A stretch of DNA of 64,000 bases. Origin: Meghimatium bilineatum (taxonomy: Eukaryota; Mollusca; Gastropoda; Stylommatophora; Philomycidae). The stretch's first letter is position 1; every line of letters starts with the position of its first letter. Made by a program: the position numbers and the translations under genes. The stretch is from positions 16,266,394 through 16,330,393 of the forward strand of contig CM067317.1 of NCBI GenBank assembly GCA_034231615.1, given 5' to 3'. Shown here in pieces: positions 1-11,200 of this stretch. The notes beneath the pieces are model-generated. The model was given only the letters and a program-made list of their open reading frames with translations. It was not told the origin of the DNA and made no database searches.

Positions 1-167
1 TATTGATTGGAACAATACACAGAACACGTTTGCCCCCAGTGCAGCGCAAGAAAATGTCAATAAATGAGATCAGCTGAGGAATATAATAATATTAGAAATA
101 ATATTACAAACTAAACAAAAGTATTGGTCGATTGGCATCACAACCATTAGGTTCATCATCATCATCA

Positions 168-600
168 AGTGTCATCAATCAATAAACCCATAACACTTCA
201 GGGTCATAGGGGTACCACATTGGATGCCTCAGCACACAGAGTCTTCCAGCAAATTCTATCCTCAGCGATGTGGATGAGTGTGGAAATATCTTGCACTGTC
301 CATTCCTTGATGCTGTCTGTCCATGTCTTTATTTGTCCTCCTCTGCTTCTTCCACCCTCGACAGTTCCCTGCAGTATTGTTTTTGACAAGGAATCGTACC
401 TGCATACATGTCCGAACCATGCTAGTTTTCGTCGTTTCACTATTGAAATCAATGGCTCCTGGACACCTGCACACATCTCTACTTTATTTCTTACGTACAC
501 ATTGGTCTTATGTTCCCTATAGGAAATTCGTAGAATTCTTCTGTAGCATTTGTACTCGAAAGCCTGATATGTCATGCAGACTGATATAAGCAATCATGGA
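168..600 (-). mobile_element. Non-LTR retrotransposon, 3'-terminal fragment (RT C-terminal tail)
   Basis: Read on the minus strand, about 125 codons from 593 to 204 resemble the region after the reverse transcriptase palm in endonuclease-RT LINEs. Visible pieces are a RRILRIS block, a WFGHV block, a ...KTILQG...GGRSRGGQ... block and a final CAEASNVVP. The 3' end at about 168-190 carries ATTG-type repeats, as in the related copy at 31381-31733. It is 5'-truncated, lacks catalytic residues and lies in a RAD54L2 intron in the same orientation as that gene. Confidence 0.8.
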
Positions 601-1261
601 TCTCAAAAACTCTTTTATCTATTAGTATTTCTAATCTGGATTGTTATTTACTATTTGCAATGCGACAATGTCAAACTCTCTAATGTTTTCTCATGTTGTC
701 ATTTTGTCTTTATTTTTTTCACTCTTCATATTGTCATTATGTTCTCCAAACTTCAGTCTCATAAATTGGCAAAGGAAATAAAGACTTCCTCTTTCTGACA
801 TTAATAATAACAATAATAATTTTTTTTACTCTTTCCTCCGCAATAGTTATATTATCTGTCCATGCTTCTCTCTGCATTCCTCTATGGAATCACATCTCTG
901 ACATTTAATCTTTATTGATTATTTCTTGTCAAGACTCATATCTGTATGTTAGAATCTATGATATGTAGCACTAAATAACTCTCTTCTTCATCTCTCTCAC
1001 AACAGTGACATAACAACCAATATGTTTTTCACTGTTTGAAATGCAGAGCTTACCAGTCCTATACCATTTATTATCTCTGTTGAATATCTTCTAACTAATG
1101 TTATTATAACTACTCTTAAATTCTTGAAATGGTGGACCTATTATAGTACTAGTCATTAATTTTTTATCTTGCATAGTGCAAGATTTTATTTCTTACAAAT
1201 AGCTGTAATATTTTACTTCTTATTTAAGATAAAATCTGTATAGAAGCTCTTTACTTTCTAT

Positions 1262-1430
1262 CTATACGCTGTGTCCCTTGTTGCGTCAGGGGTGGAAGAG
1301 TTCTCTGGAAATGGCCTTCTTGTGCGCTGTTTGTAAGCTTGTTCCTGTGGCTTCTTTGATTTCTGTGATCCATCTTTTACATGGTCTGCCTATGGCTTTA
1401 TAACCGCTATGTCTAGATCTACAGTTTTTT
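1262..1430 (-). mobile_element. Short LINE C-terminal remnant
   Basis: The minus-strand translation shows GRPCKRWITEIKEATG followed by LQTA, the pattern of the arginine-rich C-terminal tail of non-LTR reverse transcriptases. It is short and decayed. A plus-strand scrap with [12 protein letters not shown] at about 1693-1770 belongs to the post-YADD region of another LINE, the family seen at 49.0-50.0 kb. Confidence 0.5.
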
Positions 1431-1958
1431 TTTTAATTCGCAGATGTTAATTGATCCAAATTTGATCGTTTTACATTTAGTCGTCTCCTGAGCACTATTC
1501 ATTTTCTATGAGCAGTGTGTTTTGTCGCTGTCAATTTGCTAGATCTGTCACAGCGTTGTTTCAGAGTTTCTAAATGGTTAAACCGTGTTCTAATCCCAAT
1601 TTACTTTCTGTAACCGTTATAAGAAAGTATGAGAATATGCCATAAAGTTGTCTGATATTTTTCTTAAATGTTGCTCTATAATATATAATAATTAAAGCCT
1701 CTGTGCTTCTTCCAAATGATACAAAGGGATTGGAACAGCTAATCAAAAACACAAAGAAATCTTGTCTCATGTATGACTTTAGTCGATCCATAGTTTCTGT
1801 TTGTTTTGTGTCACATGTTTGTTGTCATTTTTGTATTTTCCTTATCCGGTGTCTTTCGCCTCTTCCGGTCCAATCCATATTACTCATATCAATGTGATCG
1901 TTGATGTTATTACTGTTCGTATTCTGTTATATTTTAAAATTTTGTTTTAATTGTCTGT

Positions 1959-2060
1959 CTTGATAAAGGTCTTTTGGTCAAAACGTTGATTTGTGTGTGT
2001 CATTATGTGTGTTATCTAGTATTAGCAAAACTTTATTACCCTTTTCCTGGATCTACCTTT
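1959..2060 (+). mobile_element. Penelope-like element end with decayed hammerhead-like core
   Basis: The block CTTGATAAAGGTCTTTTGG followed by TCAAAACGTTGAT recurs in related form at 35399, 50653, 55999 and 60109. The layout (CTGATGA-like strand, short GACC/GGTC-type stem, GAAAC-like strand, then GTTGAT and an AT-rich tail with GCAAAACTTTATTA) resembles the hammerhead motif in Penelope-like retroelement ends. The core bases are substituted here (TTGATAA, CAAAA), so no ribozyme activity is claimed. Confidence 0.45.
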
Positions 2061-2139
2061 TTCAAGACAGCCTGCCATGATTCATTGAAACTAACGGGTG
2101 GAAATGGAAAATATCACTTTTGTCATACTGTTTACTCAC

Positions 2140-2256
2140 CTGTATTGTTTTACCAAGACCCATGCTATGTGCTAAAACACAACCAAACCCTGGAGTTGTT
2201 TTATACCTCTCAGTGGACTCTACCAAGTTGTCATACAGGAATCGAACACCTCCAAT
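2140..2256 (-). CDS. RAD54L2: RAD54L2 coding exon 5 (Walker A exon)
   Basis: This exon is 39 codons in phase 0 at both ends, with acceptor CTTTGCAG and donor CAG|GTGAGT on the minus strand. It encodes [14 protein letters not shown] and later [14 protein letters not shown]. The latter is SNF2 helicase motif I, with GLGKT at residues 498-502 of the assembled protein. The IGG[IV][10 protein letters not shown] block distinguishes RAD54L2/ARIP4 from ATRX and RAD54. It is the last exon of the gene inside the window. Confidence 0.93.
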
Positions 2257-5200
2257 CTGCAAAGACAACAAACATAATGGTTAATTCATTACTTCCACTA
2301 ATAAAATAATGACTACTCCAAATTTGAAGAAAAAAAACACAAATGTATAACTATTCCTGTAAAATAATGTTTTTTTCTAGAATGCATATTTCTAAATTAG
2401 ATTAAATCAAATGCTATTTCACATTGTATTATTATATACACAAAATATTTAGTCCGGTTCTGTGGCAGCGAGGTACAAAGTGTCTGTGATGGCCAAGGTA
2501 CAGGGTTCAAATCTCACCACAGGAGATTGTATTTCCGGACTGTTCAGAAAATTTTTTTCTCAGAAAGCAATAGCATAATATTTAACACATTTATATTGCC
2601 TAGAAAATCAATACAGTTAAAAAATGTTTTGTTGATGGCTACATCCTGAATCAATCTCACATCAATCTGAATGGGCACTTAAATCCATATTCTGGATGTT
2701 TTTAAGAAAAATGTGTCAATATTGCATACTAAAATGTTATAATAATTGTATTTAAAGTAGAAAAGCAGCAATTACAGTCAAAGAAATGATTACAACAACA
2801 TTAATATACAGGAACTTGAATGACAAACATTGGATTGGAACAAGACAGCTGAGGTTGGTATCAGGAGAGATAATTTTATTTTCTAGACATAAGACCCCTC
2901 AGTCTGCATGCAATGGAAGTGATGATGTTAACTGGAGTCTCACAAATTCCGCCTCTTTTTCTGCAGAAAAGGACATACAAATAAATGTTATATGGGTGTA
3001 TGCCCCATAAAAGATTCAGGGATTTTGCAAAAGATGCATTTTACAATAAGCTATAGGAAATTCTGGACCACTAGGAATACAGATATATAACAATCGTGAT
3101 GGGTGTATAAATACAAATATAGGTGAAATAAATATGGTGCATGAAAGGATAATGGAACAAAATTAAACTGGGTTTAATTAATCAAAATAAAGAAAACTGG
3201 CAGACCAGCGTATGATCAATGGGCAGTGGTTAGAGGTAGCATTTCCTTACAAAGCTATTCATAAAGCCACATGGGTATCTCTGGATCACAAAGAACCAGA
3301 TCATGTAAGTATCAGTAGAAGATTTAAAAGTGTACTGTCTTATGTCAAAAGTGAACAAAGGTACAAACACATCATCAGACCATATTTACTACACTCTTCA
3401 TCATATGATGGGAGGGATTGAGTATCCATGGGTTTGCCCAGAGTGCATCAATGTCAATTCAGAAAACTAAACTACTGATTGATAAGCTGAAATTTAAACT
3501 GAAGAGGCATCATAACAGTATCACAATATTGAAAAGAAAAAACATGTTTAAATGCCCAGAAACCTTTAAAGAATTCAAGATGAAATTAAGCAACTATTTC
3601 CAAATTCTGCAATAGTTGAGGGTGATCGACTAGAAGTTAACACTTTTAGGATCAGTGTTAAAGAAATGAATATTAAATTCTGTGAAGAGACAGCAAGATT
3701 CAGCAAACTATAGCATAAAGAATAGTTTACTCAATAGAAACTGATGGATATAAAGAGAGAAATGAAAGCAAATATAAATAATAGCCAAACAAGAGAAATG
3801 AAGGTATCTGCACTGGTAGAATACAATTTATCTACAAAGAAGTGAGGAAAAGTGAAAGAAGGATGAATTCAGGTAGAATGGTAAACACAATATGAGAAAC
3901 CTATATCCCCCAAAAGCTGTCAAATGGACAATGTAGGATAGCTAGAGAAAACAAATGTTGGTAGTATGCCCTAATCAGGTTGTAGATTCAAACCAGCATC
4001 TTTTGGCTGTAGTGGTTTTCTAGACCCTAATTTTGTACCATTAGGCGGTTTCTGATCCAGCGGTCTTTGGGCTCATGGCCCTTTGATTCAGTAGGTTGCA
4101 ACAGTCTGGACACATAATTGCCTGTGGTAGGAATTGAACCTTTTACCTTGGCTGACCAAGACACGCTCTGTACAATAGTTAAGTAAATCAAAAACAAGGA
4201 AGGTAGAATAATTGCATCAGAAGAGAACTAGATGAAAGATTTGGCAGAACATTTAAGTGAAATCTTAAATAGATCCATAGCTAAGGATGCATAAAACATG
4301 TCATCAGAAGAAACCTTGCTGAAATGTCAGTTAAACTTTCAAGCAAGGTTGAAATTGAACATGCCACTGACATCAGATAGCAAATAAAGGCACCATTTCT
4401 GGATAGAATCAGATCAGCTAGTCTTGTAAACATTACAATGACAATAGACCCATTAATTTTTCTATCCAATAAGATATAAATTTACTATGTAATAGTGAAA
4501 TAAACAAAGAACATAAGCAATAAAAGCTATTGTAACAGATTTGTTTGTGACTGACAGAATATGTTTGTAATAACTGAATTTACTTATATGCAATTATTAA
4601 CATGGGATATGTTTCAATCATTTATTAAAAAGTCATGTCCCTTGTGCAATCAAAGAACATAAGCAATAAAAGCTATTGTAACAGAGTTGTTTGTAACTGA
4701 CAGAATATGTTTGTAATAACTGAATTTACTTATATGCAATTATTAACATGGGATATGTTTCAATCATTTATTAAAAAGTCATGTCTCTTGTGCAATGTGT
4801 TAATGATGCAACCACTGAGTTTCGATAGTGAATTGTGAACCAGTTCCTTGTGGGATGGGGAAGGTGTTTAGGCATCTTTGACCTTCATTGTTGTTTTCAG
4901 TGAAATCTTCTACACCTTTTCTACCTTATTGATGGGAAAGAAGAATATTGTTTTGTCATCTGATTTTCCTTGTACATTTTAGGGAAGGGAAGTAGGGGTA
5001 TTATTTTGGTATTAGGATTTCAACTGTAGCTTCCTTTTAGTGATGGGAGGGGGTTATTGTTTTGTTATAGGCATTTGACTCAGAAATTACTCTGTGGTCA
5101 TTAACAAATATAAGACCTGGCTGCCAAGACAAAGCAACTAATGAAAATCACATAAAAGGTAAATGTATCAGTTCAAAAGAATAATTTCCAATAAGTCAGT

Positions 5201-8200
5201 GGGTCATATATATGTTGATGATGTTAATGGTAACTCAGAGTAGTACCAGAGGCCTGCTCTATCTACCCTCATCATTGAGAAGCATTTTCACTTTCAGATG
5301 CACTGAATCTAGTCCTTTGGCAATACAGTTCTGTGAACGGACCCTTCTAAATTGATACAATTTGACTGTCCCTGTGATTTTCATTGATCATGTGTTGACG
5401 GCCAATAAAAATAATGAGAAAAGTCAGATTGTGTCAATGATGACTCCCAATAAATCCACATGACTGTGGGGGGGGGGGGCTCAACTGAATGGGTAGTAAG
5501 TAGGGAATACCTTATTCTAAAGACATTCAATTAAAAACAATTTTGCCGTCAGAAACACATCACGCTACTCCACTATTTGCAGAGCTTGGGTCATGTCTTC
5601 TCTCCTACTTGTCCAACACATTAGAATATTGTAAACCATGACCTTCAACATACCTGTACTGAATAAGGATTTTGGTTCTTTCCCAGAGTAAGAGCCTACC
5701 TTTTTTATATAAAGTGAAATGAAATATAGGATAAAAAGGGAGACAAAAACCACACAATAATTTTTCCCTGATTATTTCCCTTGTCTATATGTAAGTTGGC
5801 TATTTTTATTTAAAAGGCAAGAAGGAGGGCATGTGCGTGAGATTTGTTTAGGAGGATTGTATGAGTTGGAAGAGACTGGGGTTAAAAGGGTGGTAACTGG
5901 GGTTAGGCAGATGGCCAGTATCTGCTCATTTCCTTCAGTACAGCGCAGAATGTGTTAATATCGGTCTGTAGCCTAGATCACCACAGCCATTTAGCTTTCC
6001 AAGTGGTGCTTCTTCTTGTCCCGCCACATGACACTTTCCCACATTCATTCATAGCATGTTCCTGTGTGCATATCTTTTCATTTGGGAGCATTCCTCGCAA
6101 CTGTAACATGTGTATTGTATCTCTGTCTGCAGAAGGAAAGTTCAGCATAGTTACCTCTGCCCTATATGCTGTATACGGCACGAAAGGAACAAACAAACTT
6201 TTTATATTCTTTTGCTTCTTTCATAAGCCTCCATTGCTGCCATATCACTTCGTATCTCAAGGGGTTCTACATTTGTATGTATTTCACATACAGCCAGCCG
6301 TTGGTGTAGATCTAATATCTTCACTAATAAGTCATAGGACATTGTTTTGCACTCTTGTGGGATATTCGTTAAGAACAGATTCTCTATAACAGGCTCCCAC
6401 TGTATACTTACATAATATTTTTTATGCCTTAATTACCCATACATTTTTATTTTTTTTTCAATTTTGGGATAATTAACCCCATTTCCCTGCTGCAAGAGTA
6501 CAAAAAATAAAATATACAACATACTTTATTAGAGTCCATATCAAATCACACACATTCATTATATTAGAAACAAAATGACACAAACCTGATGAGGTCTAAT
6601 GGCCTGTGCTATCTGAGGTGCTAAATAAATATCAGCTTCATCAGGTGGATGACCAACATTGACCTTCACCCTGCCATCAGAGTCCGGCAGGTTAAGTGTG
6701 TCATCTATATGGGCCCCACCATTATTGAGATCCTCTTGACTGTCATCCTCATCATCACCTTCATCACTAGGAACCATCACTACTTCATCTGAATCATCGT
6801 CAAAGTCATCTGAATCCTCAGAATCACTGCTCAGGGTTATCACATCTGTAATGTTCACAAAAACATGCTCTCAATTCAACTTGAAACATTTTAAAATCTC
6901 AAACTAAGTTGCCCCAGCCTAATAAAATTGATATCAGATCTTCTTGGAAAGTAAATTCAGCAGGCTTGATTCTAACCACTTCATCAGAAAAATATAGGCC
7001 TAACATTGTGTTCCCAATATGCCTCAATTGAGTGAAAAGGGGAAACATTTACATATATTATGCTAGACAAACCACCCATGCAACAGAAAACCATAGTAGA
7101 TGACATGTCGTTATATTGAGGTTATCTTCTTATAGAAGCTTCCTGGCAAGTCATCTATACAATTATGTTTCTCACGCTTTTATTTTGTTATATGCAATGT
7201 ATTTTCTGATTTTTATTTTTGTATATGTATGCACCCTCTGTGGTTGGGAGGGAGCCAGAGATGGACTGCATAGCACTGGGGAGGAGGAAACTGACAACAC
7301 TGTTTTTTGTTTTTTTGCTATGGCTGAGGCCCATCATATAGGTACAGTGACTCAGGATGTGACAATCCTTTTGACTTGAACATTTGGTTGCATGCCTGGA
7401 GCAATAGAGAGGTTCGGCATAACCAGTAGTCAATTGGTGGCGAGGAATGGCACAGTGAACGCTATCTTGGCTGCAGAGATTCAGAGCAGTGCATAGGATG
7501 AAACCTACCTTCCTGGTGGTGTGATAGTTATTCTCTGGCTCTGACCAGGGTGGGCAGAAAATCCACTTACCAGCAATATAATGCCATTTTAATAGCATTA
7601 GGTCAAAGGCAAAGGGCATGAGCTCATGGACTGCTGGATCAGCAACCAACCAACATATTATGGAAAAAGAATCTGGGTGTTTAACCTTCACCAAGCCTAT
7701 ATCAACCCTGGCCGCCGAAAAACAAAATGGCGGCACTAGCTGTTGGCGGCCCGTCCCACCCAACGAGAATATCGTGAGATTTACATGTACCACAGTCCGT
7801 GCACATAGCTGGGGACATGCGCAATTGAAGCCGGTACATCCCCCACTTCCGAAATGATCGTTTTTGAGAATGGCTAGCTATTCGTAAACGTTTAAGAGCA
7901 ATTAATCTGACCACATCTGCACATGGTACGATGCCATGATGGTTGATCGGTTTTATAGACCTTTATTTCATCGTATTTCGAATAAAATAACATTGAATCG
8001 TGGCTTGAATCATGAATTATTAGGTTATTTAGTTTCACAGCAGTGAATATACAGAATGCCATGTTGGTTTGGGGACTTGTACGTTTGATATCGAATATGT
8101 TGAAGTGGCAGAAAAAATAACTCTAGGCCTAAGCTCAAAGAACTATTTTACTGCAAATCTACATGTTTTATACAGTTCCCCCAGCTATATTTTGATAATT

Positions 8201-11200
8201 TCGCAGTGAAAGAACATAAATACAACAGATTTGCGTGATTTAGTTTACAGTGTTGCCAAGGAATTCGATATGTACGGTAAGTTATTTTTTTATACTTTTT
8301 TTCCCTCTTTATTTGTTATAAAATATATGTTTTTTGTGAAAAACGTCTTTACCACTTTCTCATACGTCTGGTATTACACACACACGTACATAAATTACAC
8401 CAATATATGCATAATTCAATTCTTTATTTATATGTGCAAATATTATTTAAATATCTCTAACAACCAAAAAATTATCACATTTTCAAAACAGTCACCATCA
8501 ATAACGCAAATTTTCAAAAAATAATTTGTGGCAGGGAGACGTTTCATATTTTTTAATCTGGCTTGCTAAAGGTTAATGGTTTTCCTTCTTCGCAAGAATG
8601 ATGAGCATGGCATAAAAAAAATCCATTAGGTTTGGTGCTTGTGAATCTTCTGATGGCTGAGAAGTTCAAAGAGGACTAGAAAAACGTGCTGCGATGTGAA
8701 CAGGAATGACGTTCTTTAGACAAGGGAAAGCTGTCTGATTTCATCTTATGTCTTATGTCTTGAGTGAATTGCCAGTAGCATTCCACTCTTTTCAAAGTTT
8801 TTTAATACCTGCAATGATCTGGCCATGTCAGGCTGATGGTCAAGAGCCATGGTTTACAAGAGATTTGGTCAATACAAATGTGAAGTCTGCATTGTTGTAT
8901 GGCTTCAGATCATGTGAAAACTGCAGACTTTATCTCTAAATGTTTTCTCCATTCATCAACTATATCAGAATGGCAGAAGGTAATATTAAACAATAAGTTG
9001 TGAAAATAAGACCAGCCCAGATTGAGATCAAATATTTCTTTTTAATATAGAAAATTAAAATTAATAGGACATACTATCAGAAAGAGAAACACTAAAAAAT
9101 AGGCATACATTTTGTGATCTACAAGAGAAAGAACCAAGTTGGAAGACAAAGATTATTTGATAAAGAACAACAGACAAGGAGATCTGATGAATCTGGGTCT
9201 CATGAGAGTTAAAAAAAAATACAGATGAACATAACAATTGTTGTAGAGCAGTTTCATCATATATTTGAAAGAGAAATGAAAGGAATAAATAGAATACTAT
9301 AGACTTTAAGGACAGAAAGTAGAGTCTTGGCAGGAATTTCCTCTTACAAAAATGGATATGATATGAATCTTCAGCCTCTCAAATGCAGATTATCTCAGTT
9401 TATGCTACTGCCTGCTCTGATAGTACACTTCTAGCATATGTCCTCTTCTGCACAAATATGTTCATAGCCATACCCTCTTGAGGTAACCCCAATTTCTGGA
9501 GAAAAGGGAGAGAACACTGAACCATGTTTCTCCTACTTTTCCTTCTAATCTACTTTTCTTTCTTTGTTTAACCTGTAGCAACCCGAAGTCTACAAATATC
9601 GACAAATGTAATCTAGCCATAGACACCAAATGTTGACAAATGTTTGCATTAAGGTAGCCATTTGTAGTCATGGACAACAATTGCCCATGTTAATTTCCCA
9701 TCGTGCTCTTATAGTATCTATGTCATCATCATCATGTGACATATTCTTTCCAGAAAGTAGTCTTCTTTATGGACCTTCTGAACACCACGCAATCTTGGAC
9801 AAGTTGACCTGTCTCCTCAAGCAACATGTTTAAACAGTCAGATATATTATTTGTCCACTTTACTAAGTCAGAAGTAATCAAAAAATGGCTGCATTCCAGA
9901 GGAAGTATGCATTTTTCTTTGAGTTACACCAGGTTAATCCAGACAGCTTACACCAAGGTTCCTGATATAGTTATGAGTAAACATCTCTAACTTGAGTGGA
10001 TCCAGGTCCTGCCTAATGTTCAGACTGTCTTGCAAGCTGACATTGCACCCATATATAAGTCAATCAAAATCAGGAAGAATCGAGAAACATTATGCTGGGA
10101 AAGATCGTCAAGACATAGTATGCAGAACATGAAGCCACAGCACACATTCAGCTACAGAATGAAGAACAAGGCCTGTTTTTAAGTGCTTGTAACTAGCAGG
10201 AAATGGATCACTGTGAACCACATTTGAACCCCCAAATGCAAAGTGATTCATGGAAACTTTTTGAAAACGAGTGACTAAAACCTAATTTCTCATGGATAAA
10301 TGCATATGCAAGGTATTCTTTGGGTAGAAGATGTATGCAGTACACAGTTAATAACCACAATGCCATTCAAAAGAATCAAATGTAGAATGTCATATATAGC
10401 AGTATGAAAATGATAGTCACTACCTTAACAAAAGAAGAAGAATGAATCTCTCACTTTCTCTCGTCTTTATACCCTTCCTGAGCCCCCCTCTACCCTATGC
10501 AACACGATCCATGACATCCCGCTACCATGATTTCTCATCAATATCTGTATCGTGCATAAAGTATTTGCATACATCTTTGTGCCGAAGTAGACATCAACCC
10601 CGAGATCTTTTCACATAAATTAGATCTTTTGGTATTTTGCCATTTTCCATCCTAACAGTCATTGCAGTCTCAGTATAGAAAAACTGTAATACTGTCTGTT
10701 CTTTCCAATACATCAGTACAATACATTGTCACCTAACCCCAAGAATTCTACATAGGAACAGCAGGCTGTGAAAGCTGTTTCGTGATCTCTTCTGTTGCAT
10801 AAAGGTTGCCCAAATTTCACTACCATGGAGGAGGATGCTGAAGACACAAATCAGGCAAACCAGGAGTTTCACTTTTATAGTTAATTTTCTGTTTCCCCAG
10901 ACCCTTTTTTGTTAGTTTGTTCAATGTTGTAAATGCCTTGCAAATTCTGATGTTTATTTCTTGATCCAGGGAAAATTTATAGCAATGACTAATGCTATGA
11001 CATACACATTACAACAAAATGATAAATAAACTGAACCAAAAGTACAGATCAAGCATCTAGACACAAATGTTGTGCTGGCTGCTTATTTGTTTTCGAACCC
11101 CAGGAATTACAAGCGATTAGCTTTTTCTTCCTATGTGTAATGGGGAGGTTTCTAGTGGCTATAAAACATTAACCATTTCATTTAAATAAAGAAGAGTTTA

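Larger units (their letters stand above)
1..2139. other. RAD54L2 intron, left part (repeat-rich)
   Basis: This stretch follows the last visible RAD54L2 exon in the gene's minus-strand direction. It begins with the GT donor at 2139-2138. No further helicase exon (motifs Ia to III) is visible on the minus strand, so the next exon lies outside the window. The interval holds a LINE 3' end at about 168-600, small LINE pieces near 1262-1430 and 1693-1790, and a Penelope-like end near 1959-2060. Between about 600 and 1260 I see only AT-rich DNA. Confidence 0.7.
2257..6585. other. RAD54L2 intron 4, filled with repeats
   Basis: The intron between exons 4 and 5 holds a tRNA-derived SINE (2457-2720), an antisense LINE fragment (2780-4400) split by another SINE, and a 146-bp tandem duplication (4505-4796). 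From about 4800 to 6585 I see no coding signal, only AT-rich DNA with an 11-base G run near 5468. Confidence 0.75.

Noticed and set aside
1-2139. Further RAD54L2 helicase exons
   Set aside because: No minus-strand segment matches SNF2 motifs Ia-III; the stretch is repeats and AT-rich intron.
7188-7793. 201-codon minus-strand open frame as a nested gene
   Set aside because: No recognisable domain or plausible context. It crosses the end of the TTAA MITE and lies in a RAD54L2 intron.
7700-8282. First exon of a nested plus-strand gene (YY1-like AAAATGGCGGC and a TACG|GTAAGT donor)
   Set aside because: Both signals lie inside the TTAA-flanked MITE and no matching downstream exons were found.
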